This document shows, piece by piece, positions 8,403-17,573 of a stretch of DNA of 64,000 nt. This DNA comes from Phycisphaera sp. (GTDB lineage: Bacteria > Planctomycetota > Phycisphaerae > Phycisphaerales > Zrk34), in NCBI GenBank assembly GCA_016125285.1, contig WGMA01000045.1, positions 25,729-89,728 on the forward strand, given 5' to 3'. The notes under the pieces are model-generated. The model was given only the letters and a program-made list of their open reading frames with translations. It was not told where the DNA came from and searched no databases. Positions within the stretch are counted from its first letter, which is position 1, and each line of letters begins with the position of its first letter. Made by a program: the position numbers and the translations under genes.

Positions 8403-9431
8403 ATGAATATTCCGTTGATTCAACAGTTCCTCGAGTACATCCAGCTCGAGCGTCACTTCAGCCCCTACACCGCCCGCTGCTACGGCGCGGACCTTCGGCA
8501 GTACGCCGAGTTCCTCGCCGGTGAGGTCGGCGGTCAGCCCGCGTCGACACCCGGCGGCAACGGCACGGCCGACCCGGCACGCGTCGGCGAGTCGCCCGAG
8601 CAGCGCGACGCACGTCGGGCCGAGGTTGCGGCGAAGGTCAGCCGGGCGATCATCGAGGCCGACACGCTGATGATCCGTCGCCTGCTGGCCCATCTCGACG
8701 GCCACGAATACTCCGCCGCGACGATGGCCCGCAAGATCGCTACGCTGCGCAGCTTCTACAAGTGGATGTGCCGCCGCGGCCACATCGCCGAGAACCCCAT
8801 GCTGATGATCCGCTCGCCCAAGCAGGCGAAGCGTCTGCCCAAAGCGATGACCGTCGAGCAGGTCGAGCAGCTGCTCGCCGCCCCGGGCGACACCACCACG
8901 CTCGGCGCCCGCGACCGGGCGATCCTCGAGACGCTCTACTCCACCGGCGTCCGCGTCAGCGAGCTCGTCGACCTCAACCGCCAGAACCTCGACGAAATCG
9001 GCGAGGCGCTGATCATCCGCGGCAAGGGCAAGAAGGAACGCGTCGTGCCGCTGGGCTCGCACGCCCTGGCCGCAATCCATCACTACACCAACCTGCTCGA
9101 CGCCGACCGCCGTTTCACCTTCGTGCGTCAGGCGTACGAAAGCGGCGAGGCCGTGCCTCTGTTCATCAATAAGTCCGGCAAGCGTCTCAGCAGCCGGTCG
9201 GTCCGCCGCAAGCTCGACAAGTACCTCAAGCAGGTCGGCCTCGACCCGTCGATCTCGCCGCACACGCTGCGTCACAGCTTCGCGACCCACCTGCTCGACA
9301 ACGGCGCGGACCTGCGCAGCGTGCAGGAGTTGCTCGGTCACGAGTCGCTGTCGACAACGCAGATCTACACGCACCTCTCGACGCAGCGCATGCGTCGCGC
9401 GTACGATGAAGCCCACCCGCGCGCCAGCTGA
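8403..9431 (+). CDS. tyrosine recombinase, XerC/XerD family
   Basis: 342 residues from the ATG at 8403, preferred over an in-frame upstream start at 8337 because AGGGGACG lies about 8 bases before it and MNIPLIQQFLEYIQLER is the normal Xer N-terminus. The SAM-like DNA-binding domain carries an insertion of about 40 residues rich in Gly, Pro and Ala between its first helices. All catalytic residues are present: R184 in STGVRVSEL, K208 in RGKGKKERVVP, H287 and R290 in SPHTLRHSF, H313 in LGHESLSTTQ and the nucleophile Y322 in QIYTHL. Xer enzymes resolve chromosome dimers at dif. Its position after topoisomerase VI suggests a chromosome-segregation group, which is inference. XerC and XerD cannot be told apart here. 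Confidence 0.9.
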   Translation: MNIPLIQQFLEYIQLERHFSPYTARCYGADLRQYAEFLAGEVGGQPASTPGGNGTADPARVGESPEQRDARRAEVAAKVSRAIIEADTLMIRRLLAHLDGHEYSAATMARKIATLRSFYKWMCRRGHIAENPMLMIRSPKQAKRLPKAMTVEQVEQLLAAPGDTTTLGARDRAILETLYSTGVRVSELVDLNRQNLDEIGEALIIRGKGKKERVVPLGSHALAAIHHYTNLLDADRRFTFVRQAYESGEAVPLFINKSGKRLSSRSVRRKLDKYLKQVGLDPSISPHTLRHSFATHLLDNGADLRSVQELLGHESLSTTQIYTHLSTQRMRRAYDEAHPRAS

Positions 9432-9583
9432 GCCCGTCGCGGCAAGCCGAACCGAATCGCGGCGCAGTCCCGGGCGCCGGCTGCCCACGCCCTGCTATCT
9501 GTCGCGAATTGAGTTTTTGCGTCACCGTCTTTTGCTTTTGCTTTTGGACTTCGACGCACCTCAACTTCCGGACGGATCCGGTC

Positions 9584-9589
9584 TATAAT
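9584..9589 (+). promoter_or_regulatory. -10 box TATAAT of a probable leaderless transcript
   Basis: A perfect TATAAT ends 7 bases before the ATG of the SDR gene at 9597. A start site 6-8 bases downstream of the box would fall on or next to that ATG. No ribosome-binding sequence is present between them. The -35 candidate at the right spacing (TCAACT, 9561-9566) is poor. Confidence 0.5.
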
Positions 9590-9596
9590 CCGCCCC

Positions 9597-10355
<759 letters not shown>

Positions 10356-10446
10356 CGTCTATATACCCCAGAGAGGACATGCTTCGATCGCCAAACGCGA
10401 CACGTCGCACCCTGCGCCGCTCAACGGAGAGATTCTTCGGCCCGAC

Positions 10447-10474
10447 TTGGCTGGAGCAAATGTTGCCCTATAAT
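10447..10474 (+). promoter_or_regulatory. sigma70-type promoter for the DUF2231/cytochrome gene
   Basis: TTGGCT (10447-10452) and TATAAT (10469-10474) are separated by 16 bases. The expected start is near 10481, about 38 bases before the ATG at 10519, and AGAGGA lies in the leader just upstream of the start codon. Confidence 0.6.
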
Positions 10475-10518
10475 CCGCCGACTTACGCCATCCCGATCCA
10501 TACAGAGGATACCTCAGC

Positions 10519-11526
10519 ATGAAGCGCACAAGCGTGATCGTTGCGATACTTCCAGCCCTGCTGCTCGTCACCGCCCTGCCCGCGCTGGCGCAGGACGCCG
10601 CGGCCGACAATCCCGGGTTTATCTCCAAGCTGTGGGACCTGCTCGGCGTGTTCCATCCGGCGACCGTGCACATGCCCGTCGCCCTGCTGCTGGTCTCCGC
10701 CGCGTTCATCGTGCTCGGCTGCAAGTTCAAACAGATCAGCCCGGACGTCGCCTACTACACGCTGCTGCTCGGCGCGCTCAGCGCGATCGGCGCTACGCTG
10801 ATGGGCTTCGCGTTTGCGCCGCAGATGTACTCCGCGGGCTGGTTCGACATGTCCAGCCCGGACAAGGAGACACTGTTCTACCACCGTTGGGGCGGCGTGT
10901 TCGTTACGACCGTGTCGGTCATCTGCGCAATGCTGGCGATCCGCTCGCGGTTCCGCTACGGGCCCGGTGACGATCAGGAAGACAACCCCACCGGCCGCCG
11001 TCCGGGCGACGCGGTGTGGCAGGTCGGCGTGCTGATCTCCGCGGCCGCGGTGGGCCTTGTCGGCCACTGGGGCGGACACCTGACCTACGGCGACATCTAC
11101 ACCCCGCGCATCAACGCGGTGCTCGGCATCGAAGCGAAGAAGAAGGACCCCGACCCGGTCACCCCGCTGCCCGCCGCCGACGGCAAGATCGACTTTGCCG
11201 CGCACGTCGCGCCGATCTTCGTCGCCCACTGTCTCGAGTGCCACGGCCCGAAGAAGGACAAGGGCGGCCTGCGCCTTCACACGCACGCGATGCTCCTCAA
11301 GGGCGGCGACCTGGCCAAGGACGACAAGTCTTTCCTGCCCGTCACGCCCGGCGACCCCGACGCGTCCTACATGATGGAAGTGCTGACCACCGACGAGGAA
11401 GACGACCTCATGCCGCCGAAGAAGGCCGGCGGGCCCCTCAAGGCCGAAGAGATCGACATCATCAAGCGCTGGATCAGCGAGGGCGCGACCTGGCCGGACG
11501 GCCTCGAACTGCATCCCAAAGAGTAA
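10519..11526 (+). CDS. DUF2231-like membrane protein with planctomycete-type cytochrome c domain
   Basis: 335 residues. A signal peptide (MKRTSVIVAILPALLLVTALPALAQ) precedes a membrane domain with four hydrophobic helices that starts FHPATVHMPVALLLVSA, where the paired histidines match DUF2231-like proteins. The C-terminal 120 residues are a single-haem cytochrome c domain of the planctomycete PSCyt1 type: haem site C238-x-x-C241-H242 in HCLECHGPKKDKGGLRL, then DPDASYMMEVLTTDEEDDLMPPKK with the axial methionine and IDIIKRWISEGATWPDG. It probably carries electrons across or outside the inner membrane. The partner enzyme is unknown. A recognisable promoter lies directly upstream. Confidence 0.85.
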   Translation: MKRTSVIVAILPALLLVTALPALAQDAAADNPGFISKLWDLLGVFHPATVHMPVALLLVSAAFIVLGCKFKQISPDVAYYTLLLGALSAIGATLMGFAFAPQMYSAGWFDMSSPDKETLFYHRWGGVFVTTVSVICAMLAIRSRFRYGPGDDQEDNPTGRRPGDAVWQVGVLISAAAVGLVGHWGGHLTYGDIYTPRINAVLGIEAKKKDPDPVTPLPAADGKIDFAAHVAPIFVAHCLECHGPKKDKGGLRLHTHAMLLKGGDLAKDDKSFLPVTPGDPDASYMMEVLTTDEEDDLMPPKKAGGPLKAEEIDIIKRWISEGATWPDGLELHPKE

Positions 11527-11697
11527 TCCAGGCGCAAGGGGTCAACGCGAATCGGCGTAGGACGGTCACAACCGGCTTGCCGGCACGCTGTTGTATTTTT
11601 CGTCAGGCGTCGTAACCCCGCGCCGTGGGCCGACATCTTACCTACTGACACAACGGGGCGGAGGGCGGATCGAAGGGAGTCGGAGGTCGATTCCTGC

Positions 11698-11702
11698 GGA
11701 GG
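11698..11702 (+). promoter_or_regulatory. ribosome-binding site GGAGG deciding the sigma factor start
   Basis: GGAGG ends 7 bases before the ATG at 11710, which favours that start over the in-frame ATG at 11728. Confidence 0.65.
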
Positions 11703-11709
11703 CCCGCAA

Positions 11710-12360
11710 ATGGTAAGCTTGGCCATCATGGAAGAAGACGCGTCCAGCCACGAGGAAGGCACGACGGGTTTCGCCGAGGAGGCGGAGCTTGTCGATGCGC
11801 TGCGCCGTGGCGAGGACAGCGCGTACGAGCACGTCGTGCGTGAGAACGCCGGGCGGATGCTCGCCGTCGCGACCCGCATCCTTCGGGACGGTGACGACGC
11901 GGCCGACGCCGTGCAGGACGCGTTCCTCCAGGCGTTCAAGTCGATCGATCGCTTCGAGGGCAACAGCAAGCTCAGCACGTGGCTGCACCGCATCGTCGTC
12001 AACGCCGCGTTGATGAAGCTCCGGACGGCCCGACGCCGCAACGAGAAATCCATCGAAGACCTGTTGCCTCGCTACTACGACGACGGCCACCGCATTAACA
12101 ACGGCCCGTCGTGGGACGAGACCGCGATGGACGTCCTCCAGCGTGACGAGACACGCATGCTGATCCGCACGAAGATCGACGAACTGCCCGATGACTATCG
12201 CACGGTGTTGCTGCTGCGGGACATCGAACAACTCGACACGGCCCAGGCCGCGGAGGTGCTCGGCATCACCAGCGGCGCCGTCAAGACCCGCCTGCACCGC
12301 GCCCGCCAGGCGCTGCGCACGCTGCTGGATCCTGTGATCGCGCAGGGGGTGGACCTATGA
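11710..12360 (+). CDS. ECF sigma factor (RpoE-like)
   Basis: 216 residues. Region 2 is recognisable in YEHVVRENAGRMLAVATRIL, then DGDDAADAVQDAFLQAFKSI and FEGNSKLSTWLHRIVVNAAL. Region 4 is LPDDYRTVLLLRDIEQLDTA followed by the helix-turn-helix AAEVLGITSGAVKTRLHRARQ. The spacer contains a 30-residue acidic stretch. The stop overlaps the start of the zinc-finger anti-sigma gene (ATGA), the usual arrangement for an ECF sigma with its inhibitor, so activity is probably released by a signal sensed by that protein. The target promoters are unknown. Confidence 0.93.
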   Translation: MVSLAIMEEDASSHEEGTTGFAEEAELVDALRRGEDSAYEHVVRENAGRMLAVATRILRDGDDAADAVQDAFLQAFKSIDRFEGNSKLSTWLHRIVVNAALMKLRTARRRNEKSIEDLLPRYYDDGHRINNGPSWDETAMDVLQRDETRMLIRTKIDELPDDYRTVLLLRDIEQLDTAQAAEVLGITSGAVKTRLHRARQALRTLLDPVIAQGVDL

Positions 12361-12632
12361 ACTGCTGCCGTGACCTGATCGAGTTCCTCGCCGACTACAT
12401 CGAGGGCGAACTGCCCGCCGAAGAAGCCGCGGACTTCACCAAGCACCTCGATGCGTGCCCGCCCTGCAAGCAGTACGTCGACAGCTACCGCCAGACGATC
12501 GTCGCCTGCCGCAAGGCCTGCTGCGACGAGGCCGAGAAGCCCCCCAAGGCCCCCGAGGCCCTGATCGCCGCGATCCTCATGGCCCGCAAGAAGTCCTGCG
12601 ACCGGAAGGACAAGAGCGACTGCTGCGAGTAA
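12357..12632 (+). CDS. zinc-finger (zf-HC2) anti-sigma factor
   Basis: 91 residues. Conserved elements are CRDLIEFLADYIEGELP and the zinc site H30-x3-C34-x2-C37 (HLDACPPC), as in ZAS anti-sigma domains that bind ECF sigma factors. There is no transmembrane helix, so it would be a soluble, cytoplasmic regulator, unlike RseA-type proteins. It has seven further cysteines (CC at 3-4 and others towards the C-terminus, ending SDCCE), which suggests redox or metal sensing; that is inference. Start and sigma stop overlap by four bases, implying translational coupling. Confidence 0.88.
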   Translation: MNCCRDLIEFLADYIEGELPAEEAADFTKHLDACPPCKQYVDSYRQTIVACRKACCDEAEKPPKAPEALIAAILMARKKSCDRKDKSDCCE

Positions 12633-12723
12633 TCGCGACGCCCCACCATTGACCCCGACACGCCGATGCGTAACAGTGTGTGTCGTTCGATCTACTGAAC
12701 CTTTGGCTTAGGGAACCAGGATC

Positions 12724-14199
12724 ATGCATCGATTTGTTGCGCTATGCGCCGTCGTCGTCGCGTTGTCGGTCGCCGCTGTCGGCCGCGCCGCCGAACCGTT
12801 CGTCAAGAACGTCGTGTTCATCCTTTCGGACGATCACCGCTACGATTTCATGCACTTTCACCCACGGTGTCCGAAGTGGCTGGAGACGCCCGCGATGGAT
12901 CGCATGGCCGCGGAGGGCGCGCACGTCGCCAACGCCTTCGTGTCCACCTCGCTCTGCTCGCCGAGCCGCGCGTCGATCCTCACCGGCCTGTACATGCACC
13001 ACCACAAGGTCGTCGACAATCAGCACCCCGTGCGCCCCGGCGTAACCTTCTTCCCGCAGTACCTGCAGAAGGCGGGCGTGCAGACCGCGTTCATCGGCAA
13101 GTGGCACATGGGCCACGACAACGACGACCCGCGCCCCGGCTTCGACTACTGGGCGTCGTTCAAGGGTCAGGGCACGTACTTCGACCCCGAGTTGAACGTC
13201 AACGGCAAGCACGTCCAACTCAAGGGCTACAACACCGACGTGCTGACGAAGGTCGCGATGGACTGGCTGGCCGACGGGCGCGACAAGTCGAAGCCGTTCT
13301 TCATGTACCTCTCGTACAAGGCGGTGCACTACCCGTTCGTCCCGGCGCCGCGACACGCGGGGATGTACGCCGACAAGCCGATCGATTGGCCCGAGACACG
13401 CGGACGCACCGAGCAGAACTACCGCACGCAGCCCAACTGGGTCCGCGAGCGACGCTACTCCATCCACGGCATCGACCACATGGAGACCGGCCCGTTCGAC
13501 AAGGACCCCGTGCCCGACCTCGATGCGCTCTATCATCAGTACGCCGAGACGGTGCACGGCCTCGACGAAAACCTCGGCAAGCTGATGGCGTACCTCGATT
13601 CGTCCGGCCTGGCGAAGGACACGCTGGTGATCTACATGGGCGACAACGGCTTCCACCTCGGCGAGCACGGATTCTACGACAAGCGCGACGCGTTCGAGAC
13701 CTCGATGCGCGTGCCGATGCTCGCGTGGGCGCCGGGGCACATCAAGCCGGGCACGGTGGTGACGCCGATGGTGCAGAACATCGATATCGCACCGACGGTG
13801 ATGGATGCGATGGGCGTCGCGGCCCCGGAGTCTGCGAAGTTCGACGGACGGAGCTTCCTGCCGCTGCTGCGGGGCGAGACCGTCGCGGACTGGCGTGACC
13901 ACATCCTGTACGAGTACCACTGGGAGTGGAACTTCCCCGCGACGCCGACACTGTTCGCCATCCGCACCGACCGCTACAAGTACGTCTACTACCACGGCAC
14001 GTGGGACATCGACTCGCTGCACGATCTGCAGACCGACCCCGACGAGCGGCACAACCTGATCCAGGTGCCCGCCTATCAAAAGTTGGCCACGAAGCTGCGC
14101 GACCAGATGTTCAAGGAACTCGAAGCCAGCGGCGCCCTCGACGTGCCCGTCCGCCCGCCGCACGGCGATCGCCTCGGTCAGCGCAAGCTGCCGGAGTGA
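12724..14199 (+). CDS. secreted sulfatase (formylglycine type) 1
   Basis: 491 residues. A signal peptide (first 22 or so, ending GRAA) precedes the sulfatase fold. The N-terminal metal-binding segment is VVFILSDDHRYDFMHF. The modification motif C78-S-P-S-R (STSLCSPSRASILTG) is canonical for conversion of the cysteine to formylglycine. GKWHMGHDNDD, the later metal segment YMGDNGFHLGEHGFYDKRD and the C-terminal YKYVYYHGTWD are typical of planctomycete sulfatases acting on sulfated polysaccharides in the periplasm or outside. The substrate is unknown. It sits between the first sigma pair and the second sigma/FecR group. Confidence 0.92.
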   Translation: MHRFVALCAVVVALSVAAVGRAAEPFVKNVVFILSDDHRYDFMHFHPRCPKWLETPAMDRMAAEGAHVANAFVSTSLCSPSRASILTGLYMHHHKVVDNQHPVRPGVTFFPQYLQKAGVQTAFIGKWHMGHDNDDPRPGFDYWASFKGQGTYFDPELNVNGKHVQLKGYNTDVLTKVAMDWLADGRDKSKPFFMYLSYKAVHYPFVPAPRHAGMYADKPIDWPETRGRTEQNYRTQPNWVRERRYSIHGIDHMETGPFDKDPVPDLDALYHQYAETVHGLDENLGKLMAYLDSSGLAKDTLVIYMGDNGFHLGEHGFYDKRDAFETSMRVPMLAWAPGHIKPGTVVTPMVQNIDIAPTVMDAMGVAAPESAKFDGRSFLPLLRGETVADWRDHILYEYHWEWNFPATPTLFAIRTDRYKYVYYHGTWDIDSLHDLQTDPDERHNLIQVPAYQKLATKLRDQMFKELEASGALDVPVRPPHGDRLGQRKLPE

Positions 14200-14232
14200 G
14201 ACAGGTGTCGGGTTTGGAAGGTTGCCGCGGAG

Positions 14233-14379
14233 CTATTTCCGCCATCGCTGCTGATCGAGGAAGTCGCTGCGGATGGTCTCCTCGCCGCTCGCCGCGTTCG
14301 CCGCGACATGGCGTTGATACAGCCGCCAGGCTGCGCCCGCACCGAGCACGACTAAGATGATCCAGCCACCGAGTGACAT
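14233..14379 (-). CDS. small single-helix membrane protein
   Basis: 48 residues from the ATG at 14379. The sequence is one hydrophobic helix (WIILVVLGAGAAWRLYQ) followed by a polar tail containing two acidic residues in a row and ending QRWRK. The frame is open for 31 further codons upstream, but that part is not membrane-like. A -10-like TACAAT lies on this strand at 14412-14417. It lies antisense to its neighbours in the gap between the first sulfatase and the sigma factor. No family is recognised, and it could be a chance ORF. Confidence 0.4.
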   Translation of the reverse strand: MSLGGWIILVVLGAGAAWRLYQRHVAANAASGEETIRSDFLDQQRWRK

Positions 14380-14680
14380 GAGCGGAGATACCCCGCGTGG
14401 ATGATCGCTCCATTGTACGCGTCGGCAGCGCGCATCCGTAGCAAAATCCGCGGCGATGGCCCTCCAAATCACCCGGCCCCGCCGAACAATGGCGGCCCCA
14501 TGACGCGTTCTGCGTAAGCCGCCCCACGATCGCGCGTCCGCGCCGGCGACGCCAGATCAAGCACTTACGACGATCGGTCAGACGCAAATCCGGCGTTGAC
14601 CGGTTCGAGGTCCGCAAGCGAAACATTTTTCGAGCGACCATGTACAGTGTCGTCGGGTTTTCGACGTGTAATGATAAGCC

Positions 14681-15202
14681 ATGTCTGTGAACAGCGAACA
14701 GATTGTGCAGGTGTTGATGCGGCAGCGGACGAAGCTGCTGGCGTACATACGCGTGATCGTGCGCGACAATCACATGGCGGAGGATGTGCTGCAGGAGGTG
14801 TCGATGCTGGCCGTCCGCAAGGCCGATCAAATCGACGGCGCCGAGGGCATTGAGCGGTGGGTGTTCAAGGCGGCGCGGCTGGAGGCGATGAACTTCCTGC
14901 GACGTCGTCACAGCGACCCGCTGACACTCGACGCCGCAGTGCTCGACGCGATCGACGCGCGGCTCACCGCCGCGGCCGCCCTGCCGGACTCCGACGTGTC
15001 CGACGCCCTGACGCAATGCGTCGAGCAGCTGTCGCCCTACGCGCGACGGCTCGTTCAGATGCGGTACGGCGAGGGACTGACCGGGCAGCGTCTGGCCGAG
15101 TCGCTGGACCGCAAACTCAACACCGTCTACGTCGCCCTGACCCGCATCCACCACGTGCTGCAGGATTGCGTGCGCACCCGCATGGAGCAGGCGCATGGCT
15201 GA
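14681..15202 (+). CDS. ECF sigma factor, planctomycete/Verrucomicrobia type
   Basis: 173 residues. Region 2 is LMRQRTKLLAYIRVIVRDNH followed by EDVLQEVSMLAV, and ERWVFKAARLEAMNFLRRR continues it. Region 4 is LTQCVEQLSPYARRLVQMRY followed by GQRLAESLDRKLNTVYVALTRIH. It belongs to the short ECF proteins that in planctomycetes precede FecR-like genes. The next gene starts inside its last codons (8-base overlap). The context suggests control of the downstream pseudopilin and sulfatase genes, which is inference. Confidence 0.9.
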   Translation: MSVNSEQIVQVLMRQRTKLLAYIRVIVRDNHMAEDVLQEVSMLAVRKADQIDGAEGIERWVFKAARLEAMNFLRRRHSDPLTLDAAVLDAIDARLTAAAALPDSDVSDALTQCVEQLSPYARRLVQMRYGEGLTGQRLAESLDRKLNTVYVALTRIHHVLQDCVRTRMEQAHG

Positions 15203-16625
15203 GCCGATCAACAACCCGATCGACGGCAACGGCGCCGACACGCGAGACATGGACGATCGCGACTTTCAGCTGCTGGCGATGCGGTACATCGACCAGCTGA
15301 TCACGCGGGACGAGCTCGACCGGCTGAACGCCGAACTCGACGCCAACCCCGCCCGCCTCGACTGGTTCGTCACTACCGTGCTGCACGGGCAGGCGATGAC
15401 GGAGATCTGCCGGACGAACGCCCAGCGCGACATGCTGCTGCGTTTGCCGGATCAGGTCAGCAGCGTTGACCTTCGACGTGCCCGCGGCGGCCGCACCTTC
15501 CGGGGAGTTTCCCGGTTTGTTGCGGCCGCCGTTCTTTTAATCTCATGCGCGCTCGGCGCGATGTACCTCGTCAATCGCCCCAACGCCGCCTCGCGTGAAA
15601 CAGCGGTGTATCAACCGACCGGCACACCGGTGGCGACGCTCACCGAGCTGACGCAGCCGGTATGGGACGACGCCGGCGGCACCGGTCTGATGGGCGCCGG
15701 CGTGCGGATCGACGGCACGCCGATGGCGTTGGAACTCGGCTACACCGAGTTGCTGCTCGACCAGGGCGCGGCGGTGTCAGTCGCGGCCCCGGCGCGGTTC
15801 CGGGTCACCGGGCCCAATTCGTGCGAGCTGACACGCGGCACGCTCCTGGCGCGTGTGCCGACGGGTGCGCACGGCTTCCGCGTCACCACGCCGGAGATGG
15901 ACGTGGTCGACCTCGGCACCGTGTTCCTCGTACATGTCAGCTCATCTGGGCAAACTGAGGTGCACGTGCTGAAGGGACGTGTCGAGGCCTCCTCGATGAC
16001 CAACGACGGGATCGCGATCACCCGGCAGATCGTCACCGCTCAGCAGGCGGTCAGCAGCGCCGGATCGACGGATCGCCTGTCGTCGATCGCTTACGACCCG
16101 GGCCGGTTCGTCTGGCCGAGCGACGACGACGCGCCATCGGTAAGGGGACGCATCCAGTTGCTGGCCGCCCCGCCGGACTCGCTGGTCAAGGGCAGGCTCA
16201 CAAGCGACAACATGGTCTTGTTCCGCGAGCGACGCGGCGCGGCGTTGACGAAGCAGGACGCGGCTACCCTGGCCAAGTCGCCCTACAACCCCGCCGGCGC
16301 CAAGCCGCATGCCGGCGCGCACGTCGATGTCTACATGGCGCACCTCGACCCCAACACCGGTGCTGACGAAAAGCGAGCGGCGCACGTCGAGATGACGATC
16401 ACGTTCCCCCGCCGGATCGTCGGCGTCATCGGAACGAACGCCGGGCTGACCGCCACCGACGCGACGCTCGGCGCGCCGGCGACCTTGTACGACCCACGCC
16501 TGCTGAACAACATGGGCCTCGACGCCGATGACAACCTCACGATCAGCCCGAACGGACGCACGGCAACCTACGTTGGCGGCGCGTACCGCATGGACGAGAT
16601 CCGCTTCCTGATCGAAGCGGACTAA
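15195..16625 (+). CDS. FecR-like transmembrane sensor/anti-sigma protein
   Basis: 476 residues. About 100 cytoplasmic residues (LLAMRYIDQLITRDELDRLN, an anti-sigma-like start) are followed by one transmembrane helix at roughly residues 107-126 (RFVAAAVLLISCALGAMYLV). The outer part holds a FecR domain with GAAVSVAAPARFRVTGPNSC, DVVDLGTVFLVHV and VHVLKGRVEA. The last 150 residues are a separate beta-rich domain. Such proteins sit in the inner membrane and pass an outside signal to the cognate sigma factor, here the gene overlapping it by 8 bases. Confidence 0.88.
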   Translation: MAEPINNPIDGNGADTRDMDDRDFQLLAMRYIDQLITRDELDRLNAELDANPARLDWFVTTVLHGQAMTEICRTNAQRDMLLRLPDQVSSVDLRRARGGRTFRGVSRFVAAAVLLISCALGAMYLVNRPNAASRETAVYQPTGTPVATLTELTQPVWDDAGGTGLMGAGVRIDGTPMALELGYTELLLDQGAAVSVAAPARFRVTGPNSCELTRGTLLARVPTGAHGFRVTTPEMDVVDLGTVFLVHVSSSGQTEVHVLKGRVEASSMTNDGIAITRQIVTAQQAVSSAGSTDRLSSIAYDPGRFVWPSDDDAPSVRGRIQLLAAPPDSLVKGRLTSDNMVLFRERRGAALTKQDAATLAKSPYNPAGAKPHAGAHVDVYMAHLDPNTGADEKRAAHVEMTITFPRRIVGVIGTNAGLTATDATLGAPATLYDPRLLNNMGLDADDNLTISPNGRTATYVGGAYRMDEIRFLIEAD

Positions 16626-16644
16626 CAACCCGGAGTCCCCTTAG

Positions 16645-17520
16645 ATGACGATGCACACGCAAACGCACCACGCTATCACTGCGCCCACACGCCGCCACGA
16701 CAACCGCGGCTTCACGATTGTCGAACTGCTCGTCGTGCTGTCGATCATCGTGCTGCTGCTGTCGATCCTCTTGCCGTCGATGCGGCAGGCGCGCGAGACC
16801 GCCCGCCGCGCGGTCTGCGCCGCAAACCTGCATCAGACCGGCATGGCGCACATCGCGTGGGCGACCGATCACTCGACGCGTCTGGTCGAGGGGCAGCCCG
16901 CGTTCGCGCCGGGCAACGCGTCGGGCCAGGGCCAGTACGCGGTGTGGTGGCGCGGATGGAACTCGCCTCGCAAGAACGAGTACGGCGGGCCGTACACGAA
17001 GCACGGCGCGCTCGCGGCCACGGGTTACCACGCGTCGCCGCAGGCGTTCTACTGCCCCAGTTGGCGAAACCCTTGGACGCAGTTCGAAACGTCGGGCGCG
17101 TCGTTCATCCCGGGCTATTCCGGCGGCGGGTTCTGGCGTGATCCGTCGAAGGCCGATCCGGCGCAGACATGGATGCAGACCTCATACCACTACAACAGCC
17201 AGTTCGGCTCGCCGGACTACGACGTCGAGGCGGATTGGCGCGGCGCCCGTCTCAACGTCGACCCCGGCACCGCTGCACTCATGGCCGACGCGTTCTCCGA
17301 TCCGAAGGGCGCGTCGTGGATCGCCGACGGCGGGCGCGGCGTCGATCAGCATCACGTCACCGGATACAACGTGCTCTACCTCGACACGCACGTGGCGTTC
17401 GTCGACGATCCCACGCACTACGTCCGCGACCTGAACGGCGGCAACACCTACCATGCCGGGGCCGCAAACTACCGCACGTATCAGTCCCGGGCGTGGCGGT
17501 TTTTCGAGGGACGCGACTGA
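16645..17520 (+). CDS. prepilin-type N-terminal cleavage protein with H-X9-D motif (pseudopilin-like)
   Basis: 291 residues. The N-terminus has the type IV prepilin/pseudopilin signal [19 protein letters not shown] with the peptidase site after G22 and the conserved glutamate E27, then a hydrophobic helix. The C-terminal part contains the planctomycete H-X9-DG signature in altered form: H, nine residues, then Asp-Thr rather than Asp-Gly ([16 protein letters not shown]). Planctomycetes carry many of these proteins; the role is unproven, perhaps surface fibres or a secretion pseudopilus. It follows the FecR gene by 19 bases and precedes a sulfatase by 53. Confidence 0.85.
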   Translation: MTMHTQTHHAITAPTRRHDNRGFTIVELLVVLSIIVLLLSILLPSMRQARETARRAVCAANLHQTGMAHIAWATDHSTRLVEGQPAFAPGNASGQGQYAVWWRGWNSPRKNEYGGPYTKHGALAATGYHASPQAFYCPSWRNPWTQFETSGASFIPGYSGGGFWRDPSKADPAQTWMQTSYHYNSQFGSPDYDVEADWRGARLNVDPGTAALMADAFSDPKGASWIADGGRGVDQHHVTGYNVLYLDTHVAFVDDPTHYVRDLNGGNTYHAGAANYRTYQSRAWRFFEGRD

Positions 17521-17573
17521 CCCAACGTGTTCACGATTGGCGTTTCCTCGCCGTTGACGTTTTGATAGATGAC

